A stretch of DNA of 40,719 nt from contig CATMIT010000003.1 of assembly GCA_950069165.1 (NCBI GenBank), positions 1 to 40,719 of the forward strand. Direction: 5' to 3'. Of this stretch, positions 29,499 to 39,748 are shown one piece after another (position 1 is the stretch's first letter; every line of letters begins with the position of its first letter). This stretch comes from an uncultured Flavobacteriales bacterium (GTDB taxonomy: Bacteria > Bacteroidota > Bacteroidia > Flavobacteriales > BACL11). The position numbers and the translations under genes are program-made. The notes below the pieces were generated by a model. It saw only the letters and a program-made list of their open reading frames with translations. It was not told the DNA's origin and ran no database searches.

Positions 29499-31814
29499 AT
29501 GAGTAAGAATTTAGTAATTGTAGAATCGCCAGCAAAGGCAAAAACTATTGAAGGATATTTAGGAAAAGATTTTTTAGTAAAATCTAGCATTGGGCATATA
29601 CGGGACCTTCCGAAAAAAGGAGGAATGGCAATTGATATTGAAAATGGGTTTAAGCCAAAATATATTATTTCGGAGGATAAAAAGAAAGTAGTAAGCGAAT
29701 TAAAGGCGGCAGCCAAAAAAGCAGAAGTAGTTTGGCTTGCTACAGATGAGGACCGAGAAGGGGAAGCAATTGCTTGGCATTTGACAGAAGCTCTTGGTTT
29801 GGATAAAAGCACGACTAAAAGAATTGTCTTTCATGAGATTACAAAAAAGGCAATAACACATGCGGTGGAAAATCCTAGGCAATTAGACCAAAACTTAATT
29901 GACGCTCAACAAGCGCGTAGGATTTTAGACAGATTGGTGGGTTTTGAGTTATCTCCAATTTTGTGGAAAAAAATAAAACCAGGACTCTCGGCAGGGCGTG
30001 TGCAATCGGTTGCCTTAAAACTAATTGTAGAAAGAGAAAAAGAGATAATCAACTTTAAAAGCGTTTCTACATTTAGAGTATCAGCAGAATTCAGAACTAA
30101 TGATGGGAAGCAATTTAAAGCAGAACTTCCCAAACGATTAAATACCATAAAAGAGGCACATGAATTTTTGGAGAAATGCAAGTCAGCTGAATTCAAAATA
30201 GAAAATATTGAAAAGAAGCCTTCAAAAAGATCTCCTTCTGCCCCATTTACTACTTCAACTCTGCAACAAGAAGCTTCAAGGAAATTGGGTTTTTCGGTAA
30301 CACAAACCATGATGGTTGCACAAAAACTATACGAATCAGGAAAAATTACCTATATGAGAACCGATAGTGTGAATCTTTCACAAGACGCACTCTCATCTGC
30401 TGCAACTGCAATTAGCAATTCTTATGGAGAAATTTATGCCAAAAGGAGAACTTTCAGTACAAAAATAAAGGGTGCACAGGAAGCTCATGAGGCCATACGC
30501 CCAACCGATATGAGTAAAAATATAATTGATGGGGAAAGCGCACATCAAAAACTATATGCACTTATCTGGAAAAGAACAATTGCTTCTCAAATGGCAGAAG
30601 CGCAAATAGACAGAACCATTGCCACAATAAGTGTTTCTACTACTGATGAGCACTTTATTGCAAAGGGGGAGATGATTACTTTTGATGGTTTTATGAAAGT
30701 ATATTTGGAAGGAAAAGATGATGAAACAGAAAGTGAAAAAGGAATGCTTCCTTCATTAGAGTTAGGTGCTTTGGTTGGGGCTGATGAAATTTTAGGACTA
30801 GAAAGGTTCAGCAAACATCCGCCAAGATATGCAGAGGCGAGTTTGGTAAAAAAATTAGAAGAATTAGGAATAGGACGACCATCCACTTATGCCAGCACAA
30901 TTACTACTATTCAAAACAGAGAATATGTTACAAAACAAACAACAGAAGCTAAGCAAAGGGAAATTCGGGCAATCATTGTGAAAAACACTGAACTGAAAGA
31001 AGAAAAACGACAGGAGAATTATGGAGCAGAAAAGGGTAAATTATTTCCAACATCAGAGGGAACTGTGGTTTGCGATTTTCTGGAAGAGAATTTTAATAAT
31101 ATCATGGATTATGGTTTTACCTCCTCTGTGGAAAGCGAATTTGATGATATTGCAGAAGGCAAGAAAGTTTGGAATGAAATGATAGCGGATTTTTATGGTC
31201 CTTTCCACCAAAAAGTATTGGAAGTGGATGAAACTGCCGAAAGAGCATCTGGTGAGCGACTTTTAGGAGAAGATCCAAAAAGTGGTGACAATGTGTATGC
31301 AAGAGTTGGAAGATTTGGGCCAATGGTGCAAATTGGAGAAATGCAACAATCGGATGATGCACCAAAACCAAAATACGCTTCCATTATTGGGGAACAAACC
31401 GTTCAAACCATTACTTTAGAACAAGCTTTGGAACTTTTCAGATTACCGAGAGTAGTTGGAGAATTTGAAGTAGAAGAAGTGGTTGCCGCTATTGGAAGGT
31501 TCGGTCCTTATTTAAGGCATAAAGGCAAATTTACTTCCATCAAAAAAACGGATGAAGAAGATCCTTTAACGATAAAATTGGATAGAGCAATTGAACTCAT
31601 CAAAATAAAAATTCAAGCTGATAAAGATAGGTTGATTAATAATTTTGAAGGCGAGCCACTTATTCAAGTTTTGAATGGAAGATACGGCCCATTTGTGCAA
31701 GTTACTCCTGAAAAAGGTAAGAAAATTAATCTTAAAATACCGAAAGATACTGAGCCAAAAAGTTTAAATAGAGAAGATTGTTTATCTTTGCTGAAAGAGC
31801 AAAAGAAAAAATAA
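29499..31814 (+). CDS. topA: DNA topoisomerase I
   Basis: NLVIVESPAKAKTIEGYLG, ATDEDREGEAIAWHL, GKITYMRTDSVNLS active-site Tyr, C-terminal GRFGP/GRYGPFV repeats. Confidence 0.98.
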   Translation: MSKNLVIVESPAKAKTIEGYLGKDFLVKSSIGHIRDLPKKGGMAIDIENGFKPKYIISEDKKKVVSELKAAAKKAEVVWLATDEDREGEAIAWHLTEALGLDKSTTKRIVFHEITKKAITHAVENPRQLDQNLIDAQQARRILDRLVGFELSPILWKKIKPGLSAGRVQSVALKLIVEREKEIINFKSVSTFRVSAEFRTNDGKQFKAELPKRLNTIKEAHEFLEKCKSAEFKIENIEKKPSKRSPSAPFTTSTLQQEASRKLGFSVTQTMMVAQKLYESGKITYMRTDSVNLSQDALSSAATAISNSYGEIYAKRRTFSTKIKGAQEAHEAIRPTDMSKNIIDGESAHQKLYALIWKRTIASQMAEAQIDRTIATISVSTTDEHFIAKGEMITFDGFMKVYLEGKDDETESEKGMLPSLELGALVGADEILGLERFSKHPPRYAEASLVKKLEELGIGRPSTYASTITTIQNREYVTKQTTEAKQREIRAIIVKNTELKEEKRQENYGAEKGKLFPTSEGTVVCDFLEENFNNIMDYGFTSSVESEFDDIAEGKKVWNEMIADFYGPFHQKVLEVDETAERASGERLLGEDPKSGDNVYARVGRFGPMVQIGEMQQSDDAPKPKYASIIGEQTVQTITLEQALELFRLPRVVGEFEVEEVVAAIGRFGPYLRHKGKFTSIKKTDEEDPLTIKLDRAIELIKIKIQADKDRLINNFEGEPLIQVLNGRYGPFVQVTPEKGKKINLKIPKDTEPKSLNREDCLSLLKEQKKK

Positions 31815-31820
31815 AGAATC

Positions 31821-32972
31821 TTGTATAATTTATCTTCCCATTTTCTTCCCATTGAAGATGATTTGCTTGCAGAAAGCTGGCAAACCTCTCAGATTGGGCA
31901 TTGTATAGCCAAACATACTTCCACCGTCTTTCCTGAAATAAGTAATGAAAAGATTGCTTTTTTCTCTGTCCCAGAATATGAAGGAACGGATAATAATGGC
32001 GATAATCATTCTGCAATCCGAGAAGAGTTTTATAGCTTGCATTTTGACATGCTTCCTCCTTTGGCTGATTTAGGTACTTTGCAATTAATGCCAACCAAAA
32101 AGGAATCCTTCAAACAAATTGAAAAAGTTTGTGCTTGCTTGCTTGAAAACGGAATCATTCCTTTGATAATTGGTGGAGGGCAAGATATTTCTTATGCCAT
32201 CTATAAAGCCTATGCTTCAATCGGAAAAATCATTACTTTCACTTCTGTCGATAATGCTTTCGATTTAGGTACAGAAGAGGATAAAATTCATTCCCATTCC
32301 TATTTAAGCAAGATGATTGCTTATCAACCCAATCATTTGTTTAATTATTGCAATATTGGCTATCAGTCTTATTTTGAAAGCCCTGCTGCCATTGAAATGC
32401 TCGATAAAATTCATTTTGACACTTTTAGACTAGGTTATGTAAAAGCCAATTTGTTTGAGGTAGAACCTCTTATGCGTAATACTGATTTTTTAAGTTTTGA
32501 TTTATCGGCTATTACATCTTCTTATGCTTCTGCCAATGTGCATGCTAGCCCCAATGGCTTTGATGGAGCCGAAAGTTGTAGTATTATGCGTTATGCTGGT
32601 TTGAGTGATAAAGTTACCGCTTGCGGTATTTTTGAATACCACAGGGAGTTAGATTTAGGAAATCAAACAGCAAAACTAATGGCGCAAATGTTTTGGTATT
32701 TTTTGGATGGCTTTAAGCAAAGAAAAAACGAATTAAATCCTAACCTAAATGAATGCACAAAATACACTGTTTCTTTTGATGACGGAGTGAATGAGGTGGT
32801 GTTTTATAAAAGCAATAAAACCGGAAGATGGTGGATTGGTGTTCCTTTTTCCACTTCTGAAAAAGAAAAAAAAGATAATTATTTTGTAGCTTGTTCCTAC
32901 CGAGATTATGAGCAATCTAATCAAGGAGAACCACCAGAAAGGTGGATAAAAACTTACCAAAAGCTGAATTAA
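31821..32972 (+). CDS. arginase/formimidoylglutamase superfamily protein with degenerate metal-ligand motifs
   Basis: PLIIGGGQDISYAIYKAY, TSVDNAFDLG, LSFDLSAITSSYAS correspond to the arginase-fold motifs; TTG start; lies between topA and porP. Confidence 0.82.
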   Translation: MYNLSSHFLPIEDDLLAESWQTSQIGHCIAKHTSTVFPEISNEKIAFFSVPEYEGTDNNGDNHSAIREEFYSLHFDMLPPLADLGTLQLMPTKKESFKQIEKVCACLLENGIIPLIIGGGQDISYAIYKAYASIGKIITFTSVDNAFDLGTEEDKIHSHSYLSKMIAYQPNHLFNYCNIGYQSYFESPAAIEMLDKIHFDTFRLGYVKANLFEVEPLMRNTDFLSFDLSAITSSYASANVHASPNGFDGAESCSIMRYAGLSDKVTACGIFEYHRELDLGNQTAKLMAQMFWYFLDGFKQRKNELNPNLNECTKYTVSFDDGVNEVVFYKSNKTGRWWIGVPFSTSEKEKKDNYFVACSYRDYEQSNQGEPPERWIKTYQKLN

Positions 32973-33063
32973 ATGTTTTCAGTTTCTTCTGATTTTTTAC
33001 CTATTAAATAAAAAATGTCTATTTTAGCGACCGTAAAACTTATAAATAACGATAAAATTGAAT

Positions 33064-33969
33064 ATGAAAAGAACGATATTATCTCTGTCTTTTTTGCTGA
33101 TTGCAGGGCTTGTTTTTTCACAGCAAGACCCTCAGTTTAGTCAAAATATGTTCAACAAATTAGCCAATAACCCTGGCTATGCGGGGAGCAATCAAGCTAT
33201 TTGTGTAACAATGCTTCACCGCTCACAATGGATGGGCTTTGAAGGTGCACCAACTACACTTAATTTGAGTGTGGATGCTGGCATCCCTGCTATTCATGGA
33301 GGAGTAGGGCTTAATATTGTAAAGGACAATATTGCGGCATTTAGCAATTTAGGATTACAATTAACCTATGCTTACCGAACAGATTTAGGAAATGGACAAA
33401 TGGGGGCAGGACTATCTTTAGGGATGTTTCAAAGTGGTGCTGACGGAGGTTGGTTTGATCCAGCTCAATCTGGTGATGCGGTAATCCCAACTGGTGATGA
33501 AAAGGGTTCTGCTATGGATTTTGGATTTGGCGTTTATTATAACACACAAGATGTATATATAGGTCTCTCCACTTCTCACTTTACCGAGCCAACAATTGAG
33601 TGGTCAAATAGCCAAATGGAATTAGCAAGACATTATTTTCTTATTGCTGGTTATGCGCATGAGTTAAATCCTATGTTTACGCTTAATCCTTCTATTTATT
33701 TAAAATCGGATGGTGCTTCCTCCCAATTAGATATTAACACCAATGTATTGTACAATAATAAGCTATGGGGAGGCGTTAGTTACAGGTTAGATGAAGGATT
33801 AATTGCCCTTTTAGGAATGCATATAACGGACGATTTAAAATTTGGTATAGCATATGATGTTGTAATGTCGGAGATACAAAATAACAGTTTAGAATTTATG
33901 TTGGGATATTGTTTCCAGGTTTCCTACGACAGACCTATGAAAAGTTACAAAAACCCAAGGTTCTTATAA
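33064..33969 (+). CDS. type IX secretion system membrane protein PorP/SprF family
   Basis: Signal peptide, QQDPQFSQNMFNKLANNPGYAGSN, C-terminal MLGYCFQVSYDRPMKSYKNPRFL; ATG at 33064 preferred over TTG 33058. Confidence 0.93.
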   Translation: MKRTILSLSFLLIAGLVFSQQDPQFSQNMFNKLANNPGYAGSNQAICVTMLHRSQWMGFEGAPTTLNLSVDAGIPAIHGGVGLNIVKDNIAAFSNLGLQLTYAYRTDLGNGQMGAGLSLGMFQSGADGGWFDPAQSGDAVIPTGDEKGSAMDFGFGVYYNTQDVYIGLSTSHFTEPTIEWSNSQMELARHYFLIAGYAHELNPMFTLNPSIYLKSDGASSQLDINTNVLYNNKLWGGVSYRLDEGLIALLGMHITDDLKFGIAYDVVMSEIQNNSLEFMLGYCFQVSYDRPMKSYKNPRFL

Positions 33970-34043
33970 ATTGAAAAAAAATAACAAATCATTATGCGTT
34001 GTAAGAAGATGTATGATGATTTTTAAAATTAAAGAGTAATCAT

Positions 34044-34062
34044 TTTCGCTTGAGGAGCGAAA
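34044..34062 (+). other. short perfect hairpin in the gldK 5' leader (TTTCGCT-TGAGG-AGCGAAA)
   Basis: 7-bp stem, 5-nt loop, 14 nt before the gldK ATG; no T-tract. Confidence 0.5.
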
Positions 34063-34076
34063 CAAAAATAAAAACT

Positions 34077-35381
34077 ATGAAAAAAATATTATTTTTTGGA
34101 TTAATTATTACGATTTTAAGCAGTTGCGGTAATTCTGGTAATGGCGAACTAATTGGAATCCAAGATAGAGCTATTTGGCAACCAATGGATCCTTACGGAA
34201 TGGTTTTTATTCCACAAGGTAGTTTTGTAATGGGTCCCTCTGACCAAGATGTACCTTTTGCTAATGTAACTGCTGCAAAAATGGTTTCTGTTGGAGCTTT
34301 CTATATGGACGAAACAGAAATAACAAATAATGAATATCGACAATTCACCAATTGGGTAAGGGATTCAATTGCTCATAGGATTCTTGGAGATGCAGGCATA
34401 GAAGGGCATTTGATTGAAGAAGATGAATATGGTAATTTCATAGAGCCAGCACTTATTAATTGGAAAGAAAAAATTAGATGGGATGATATTGAAGTGAGAG
34501 AAATACTGGAAGAGGAAATGTATTTACCTGAGCATGAAAGATTCAATAGAATGAGAGAAATTGATACTAGAAAGCTTATCTATGCGTATCAAGAAATGGA
34601 TTTGAAAAAAGCAGCACAAAAAGCAAATAGAGAAAATGATGCTACTGGAAAAAGAGACCGTTCCGTATTCTTAAAAGATGTTGAGGTAAGTATTTTCCCA
34701 GATACTCTTGCTTGGATGCACGATTATACTTATTCCTTTAATGAGCCAATGACAGATGAGTATTTTTGGCATCCTGCTTTTGATGACTACCCAGTGGTGG
34801 GAATCAATTGGAATCAAGCAGTTGCCTTTACTAAATGGAGAACACAAATGATGAATAGTTTCCTTAGAAGAAATAACGAACCAACACTTCCTGATTTTAG
34901 ATTACCAACAGAATCGGAATGGGAATATGCCGCTAGAGGTGGAATGGATTTATCGCCATATCCTTGGGGAGGACCGTATACCAGAAATCATAAAGGATGT
35001 TTTTTAGCTAATTTTAAACCACTTAGAGGAAATTATACAGCAGATGGCGGTTTGCGTTCAGTGAAAGTGGCAAGTTATAATCCTAATGCTTATGGCTTGT
35101 ATGATATGGCTGGAAATGTTTCAGAATGGACTTCAAATACTTTTGATGAATCTGCATTTAGCTATGCACATGATATGAATATGGACTATACTTTAACTGC
35201 TGAGGATTCTGATTCAGAAGTATTGAAAAGAAAAGTAATTAGAGGGGGTTCTTGGAAAGACATATCCTACTTTATACAAACTAGTACAAGGGATTTCGAA
35301 TACCAAGATACAGCAAAATGCTATATTGGATTTAGATGTACTGTGGATTTCTTAGGAAGGGATAAACAAGATTTTGAATAA
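34077..35381 (+). CDS. gldK: T9SS/gliding lipoprotein GldK (FGE-sulfatase fold)
   Basis: Lipobox ILSSC, MVFIPQGSFVMGPSDQD, RLPTESEWEYAARGG, GLYDMAGNVSEWTSN; start of gldKLMN. Start at MKKILFF preferred over 34050 TTG. Confidence 0.95.
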   Translation: MKKILFFGLIITILSSCGNSGNGELIGIQDRAIWQPMDPYGMVFIPQGSFVMGPSDQDVPFANVTAAKMVSVGAFYMDETEITNNEYRQFTNWVRDSIAHRILGDAGIEGHLIEEDEYGNFIEPALINWKEKIRWDDIEVREILEEEMYLPEHERFNRMREIDTRKLIYAYQEMDLKKAAQKANRENDATGKRDRSVFLKDVEVSIFPDTLAWMHDYTYSFNEPMTDEYFWHPAFDDYPVVGINWNQAVAFTKWRTQMMNSFLRRNNEPTLPDFRLPTESEWEYAARGGMDLSPYPWGGPYTRNHKGCFLANFKPLRGNYTADGGLRSVKVASYNPNAYGLYDMAGNVSEWTSNTFDESAFSYAHDMNMDYTLTAEDSDSEVLKRKVIRGGSWKDISYFIQTSTRDFEYQDTAKCYIGFRCTVDFLGRDKQDFE

Positions 35382-35408
35382 AAATAAATTAAATTAAAAA
35401 ACGAAAAA

Positions 35409-36056
35409 ATGACAATAAAGGAATTAGCAAATAAACCGGGATTTAAACTGTTTATGTCTCGTTTGTATGGGTGGGGTGCTTCTTTAGTAATCCTGGGAGC
35501 TTTATTTAAAATAGAACATTATCCAGGAGCAAGCATAATGTTAGGTTTAGGGTTAGGCACTGAAGCAGTAATCTTTTTCTTTTCCGCTTTTGAAACACCA
35601 AAGGAAGATCCAGATTGGAGTTTAGTTTATCCTGAATTGGCTTATATGAAAGACCCTGACAAAATAGGCACACCTGCTCAGCAGTTAGACAAAGCACTAG
35701 AAAGAGCTAAAATTGAAGATGAGTTAATTGAAAGCTTAGGAGATGGGCTTAGAAAATTTGGCGAAACGGCAACAAAGTTAAACGAAACGGTTGAGGCAGC
35801 TGGCGCTATTTCTGAGTACAATCAGCAAATACAAGAGGGTGTGAAAAATATGAACGCACTGAATTCATTATATGAATTACAATTACAAACTTCTTCACAG
35901 CAAATGGAAGCATCCACCCAATTCTTACAAAATTTGAGCACTTCCATTGAAGACTCAAAGCGTTTCCAGCAAGAAGTTGGTAAATTAGCAGAAAACCTAT
36001 CGGCACTTAACAAAGTGTATGGTAATATGCTAAATGCAATGAATCCGAATAAATAA
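35409..36056 (+). CDS. gldL: T9SS motor protein GldL
   Basis: FMSRLYGWGASLVILGALFKIEHYPGASIMLGLGLGTEAVIFFFSAFE. Confidence 0.95.
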   Translation: MTIKELANKPGFKLFMSRLYGWGASLVILGALFKIEHYPGASIMLGLGLGTEAVIFFFSAFETPKEDPDWSLVYPELAYMKDPDKIGTPAQQLDKALERAKIEDELIESLGDGLRKFGETATKLNETVEAAGAISEYNQQIQEGVKNMNALNSLYELQLQTSSQQMEASTQFLQNLSTSIEDSKRFQQEVGKLAENLSALNKVYGNMLNAMNPNK

Positions 36057-36076
36057 AAATTTTAAGAAAAGAATAA

Positions 36077-37789
36077 ATGGCAGGCAATCACCCCAGTGAG
36101 TTAAGTCCCCGGCAGAGGATGATAAATATGATGTATTTAGTGCTAACAGCACTACTTGCACTTAATGTATCAAAAGAGGTATTGGAGTCTTTCTTTGAAG
36201 TGAATAAAGGTATAGAAAGAACCACCACGAACTTTTTTTCAAAGAATGTAGAAACGTATTCTGATTTTGATAAAGCAGCAAAGAATAATCCAGAGAAATA
36301 TAAAACTGTTAGAGATAAAGCATACGAGATTAAGGAAATGTCTAATGACCTTATTATGCTAATTCAGGAGATGAAGTATGATTTAGTATATCGCACTGAT
36401 AAGCGAGAAGTTTATCTTGGGGAAGATTGGGAAATTTTTGATGAAGAAGGGAAATTAAAGGAGGAGACACTAATTGAAGATATAAAATTTGAAGAATTGA
36501 CTTTAACTCAAAAGCATCAGAAAATTGGATGGTTACAAAATAAATCAGATAGAAGTACTTCTGGAGATTTGTTTTGGCCAAAAGGCAAAAAGGACAATAG
36601 AGCTAAAAAATTAAAAGATGAAATTATCAAACTTGGTGATTTTTTAATGGAGGTTTCTGGAGACAACAAACAGTTAGTAAAAAGTATTGAATCATCTACT
36701 GATGTTAGCGATAGAAAAAGGAAAAAGAAGAAAATAAGCTGGGAAGAGTATTATTTTTATGATATGCCAGCGGTTGGCGCTTTAACATTACTATCTAAGA
36801 TGCAATCAGATGTAAGAAATGCGGAAGCTAATGTTATTGATTTTCTAAAAAAAGACATAGATGCAAAATCGTTAAAATTTACTTCTGCTGAAGGAATTGC
36901 AATTCCAGAAAGAAATTTTGTTTTAAGAGGAGATAGTTTCAAAGCAGAGATTTTTATTACTGCAAAAAATGAGAGTCAGAATCCTGATATTTATGTAGGG
37001 GAATACGATAGTATAGGTGGTGGAGAATATCAAATGATTGGGGATTATGAGATAGTAAAAGTTAAGAATGGAAAAGGTTTGTTTGCAACAAGAACTACTT
37101 CAGAAGGAATAAAAAAATGGGGAGGATTGATCGCTATGAAAACTGAATCAGGGACTAAATACTATCCTTTTGGTGGCGAATATTTAGTGGCCTCAAAATC
37201 TGTTGTAGTTTCTCCTATCAATATGAATGTGTTTTATTTAGAGGTAGATAATCCTGTAAAAATATCTGTTCCTGGGTTTGCTGCTACTGATATTACTGCC
37301 TCCATGTCAAATGGAAATTTAAGGGCAACAAAAAAATCGGTTGGAGAATACATTGCACGACCTACAAAAAAAGGAAAAGCTAGGGTTACTTTATTTGCAA
37401 CTATTGATGGGAAAAGAACAAAAATGGGGGCAGTTGAATTTAGAGTAAAAGAGGTGCCGCCACCAAAACCACTTATTGGTGGAAAATCAGAAGGGGTAAT
37501 TGAAAAGCAAAGAATGTTAGCTGCCGGGGGTATACAAGCCAAGCTAGAAGATTTTGATTTTAAAGGCGTTAGATATAAGGTTGTTGCTTATTCTTTTACC
37601 ACTGTCTATAAAGGAGATCAGGTTACAGAAACTGTAAACGGACAAAAATTTACTACTAAAATTAATGCAATTATAAATAATACAAAATCAGGTAATACTA
37701 TTACAGTATCTAATATTATGGCAAGAAGAACAGATGCTAAAGGTACAGCAACCAGATCATTACCTCCACTAGTTTTAAAAATTAAATAA
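36077..37789 (+). CDS. gldM: T9SS motor protein GldM
   Basis: SPRQRMINMMYLVLTALLALNVSKEVLESF N-terminal TM; between gldL and gldN. Confidence 0.95.
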   Translation: MAGNHPSELSPRQRMINMMYLVLTALLALNVSKEVLESFFEVNKGIERTTTNFFSKNVETYSDFDKAAKNNPEKYKTVRDKAYEIKEMSNDLIMLIQEMKYDLVYRTDKREVYLGEDWEIFDEEGKLKEETLIEDIKFEELTLTQKHQKIGWLQNKSDRSTSGDLFWPKGKKDNRAKKLKDEIIKLGDFLMEVSGDNKQLVKSIESSTDVSDRKRKKKKISWEEYYFYDMPAVGALTLLSKMQSDVRNAEANVIDFLKKDIDAKSLKFTSAEGIAIPERNFVLRGDSFKAEIFITAKNESQNPDIYVGEYDSIGGGEYQMIGDYEIVKVKNGKGLFATRTTSEGIKKWGGLIAMKTESGTKYYPFGGEYLVASKSVVVSPINMNVFYLEVDNPVKISVPGFAATDITASMSNGNLRATKKSVGEYIARPTKKGKARVTLFATIDGKRTKMGAVEFRVKEVPPPKPLIGGKSEGVIEKQRMLAAGGIQAKLEDFDFKGVRYKVVAYSFTTVYKGDQVTETVNGQKFTTKINAIINNTKSGNTITVSNIMARRTDAKGTATRSLPPLVLKIK

Positions 37790-37796
37790 TTTTATC

Positions 37797-38669
37797 ATGA
37801 AAAATCTTATTTTACTATTTATTTCGTTCTTGATGATTTCCATAACAGGAAATGCACAAGATATTTTAGATGGCGCTTACGATCGTAAGACAACTTATGA
37901 AAATAGAAAAGTGCAACCCTATCCGCATTTAAGACAAGCAGATGTAATGTGGTCTAGAAAAATTTGGCGCGAAATTGATTTGCGTGAAAAAGTAAATCAT
38001 CCTTTTTATTATCCTGCTATTCAGCCAGGGAATAACCAACCAAACGATAGAAGAAGTTTGATAGATGTAATAATGGATGCAGTAATTGAAGGAAGTATTA
38101 CTGCTTATGCCAATGCTATTTATGATGATGAGTTTAAGGTGGAAATGACACAAGAGGATATTAAAAAGATTGGAGGAGCTAGGGAAGAAATAATGCAGAT
38201 AATCGATTGGTCCAGTGATGTAGAAGATGCAGTAACAGACACATTAATAAAGGTTGCATTTGACAGAACAACAGTAAAAAAATGGAGAATAAAAGAAGAG
38301 TGGTATTTCGATAAGCAAAGATCCGTTATGGATGTAAGAATTATTGGAATTTGCCCAATGCAAGAAGGAAAAGATGAGATTACTGGTGAGCCAACCGGCT
38401 TTTTCGACCCTCTATTCTGGGTATATTTTCCTGATGCACGGCCAATTCTTGCCAATGCGGAGATATTCAACTTGATGAAAAATGATGCAGAAAGAAGGAC
38501 TTATGATGATATTTTCTGGAAAAGAATGTTCTCCTCCTACATCATAAAAGAATCGAATGTGATGGATAGAAAGGTAAATGAATACATGATTGGCTTAGAT
38601 GCCATCTTAAAATCAGAAGAAATAAAAGCAGAGATTTTTAATATTGAACATGATTTGTGGGAGTATTAA
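37797..38669 (+). CDS. gldN: T9SS ring protein GldN
   Basis: Signal peptide, RQADVMWSRKIWREIDLREKVNHPFYYP, VWVYFPDARPILANAEIFN. Confidence 0.94.
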   Translation: MKNLILLFISFLMISITGNAQDILDGAYDRKTTYENRKVQPYPHLRQADVMWSRKIWREIDLREKVNHPFYYPAIQPGNNQPNDRRSLIDVIMDAVIEGSITAYANAIYDDEFKVEMTQEDIKKIGGAREEIMQIIDWSSDVEDAVTDTLIKVAFDRTTVKKWRIKEEWYFDKQRSVMDVRIIGICPMQEGKDEITGEPTGFFDPLFWVYFPDARPILANAEIFNLMKNDAERRTYDDIFWKRMFSSYIIKESNVMDRKVNEYMIGLDAILKSEEIKAEIFNIEHDLWEY

Positions 38670-38690
38670 AATCTGTTTATAAGGCTAATG

Positions 38691-38720
38691 AAAACCCCTT
38701 CTTGCTAAGGGGTTTTTTTT
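38691..38720 (+). terminator. rho-independent terminator after gldN
   Basis: AAACCCCTT-CTTGCT-AAGGGGTTT plus T-tract. Confidence 0.88.
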
Positions 38721-38743
38721 ATGTAAATAAATTGTAAAACTTC

Positions 38744-38751
38744 TATCTTTG
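38744..38751 (+). promoter_or_regulatory. -7 element TATCTTTG for galE
   Basis: Exact TAnnTTTG, 4 nt before the ATG at 38756, just after the gldN terminator. Confidence 0.6.
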
Positions 38752-38755
38752 TAAA

Positions 38756-39748
38756 ATGAAAATAATAGTAACAGGAGGTGCAGGCTATATTGGGAGCCAT
38801 ACTGTTGTCGAGCTTATTGCGGTAGGATTTCAGCCGATAATTGTAGATAATCTTTGTAATTCTGACGTAAGTAATATTCAGGGGATAAAGGAAATTACAG
38901 GAGTTGACGTGCAGTGGTATAATGTGGATTGTAGTATTGAGAAGAAGTTAGTAGAGGTGTTTGAAAAAGAGGAGGGTATTATTGGAGCAATTCATTTTGC
39001 TGCCTACAAATCGGTAGAAGAATCGGTGCGTGAGCCAGAAAAATACTATAAAAACAATATTGGCTCCTTAGAAGTGTTATTAGAACAAATGAAAAAGCAC
39101 AAAGTGAATAATCTTATTTTTTCTTCTTCTTGTACGGTTTACGGAACCCCTGATATTTTGCCAGTTACTGAAAGTTCTCCATTCAAAAAGGCAGAATCCC
39201 CTTATGGAGAAACAAAGCAAATGTGTGAGAATATTTTACAAAAGTCAGATGTTAAAAGTATTTCTTTAAGATATTTTAATCCTATTGGCTCCCATTTTTC
39301 TTCTCTTATTGGCGATTGCTCGGCTGATAAACCTTGTAATCTTATCCCTATTATTTGTGAGGTTGCAAAAGGAGTAAGAGAAAAATTAATTGTAAATGGA
39401 GATGATTATAATACCATTGATGGCAGTTGTGTACGCGATTATATTCATGTAGTTGATTTGGCAAAATCCCATGTAAGTGCACTCCATTATTTATTAAAAA
39501 ATCCTAAGAAAGATGTTTTCAATATTGGTACAGGAAAAGGATTGAGCGTGATTCAGGCGATAAGTTGTTTCGAAAAAGCAAATGATAAAAAAATAAATTA
39601 TTCGATTGGTCATAGAAGAGATGGAGATGTAGAAGAAATTTATTCGGACAATGCTAAGGTAGAAAAACTACTAAATTGGAAAGCAGAAATTTCTGTGGAA
39701 ACTGCAATGAAAGACGCTTGGAATTGGGAAAAAATGAAAGTGAAATGA
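38756..39748 (+). CDS. galE: UDP-glucose 4-epimerase
   Basis: [36 protein letters not shown] (YxxxK), [10 protein letters not shown]. Confidence 0.95.
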   Translation: MKIIVTGGAGYIGSHTVVELIAVGFQPIIVDNLCNSDVSNIQGIKEITGVDVQWYNVDCSIEKKLVEVFEKEEGIIGAIHFAAYKSVEESVREPEKYYKNNIGSLEVLLEQMKKHKVNNLIFSSSCTVYGTPDILPVTESSPFKKAESPYGETKQMCENILQKSDVKSISLRYFNPIGSHFSSLIGDCSADKPCNLIPIICEVAKGVREKLIVNGDDYNTIDGSCVRDYIHVVDLAKSHVSALHYLLKNPKKDVFNIGTGKGLSVIQAISCFEKANDKKINYSIGHRRDGDVEEIYSDNAKVEKLLNWKAEISVETAMKDAWNWEKMKVK

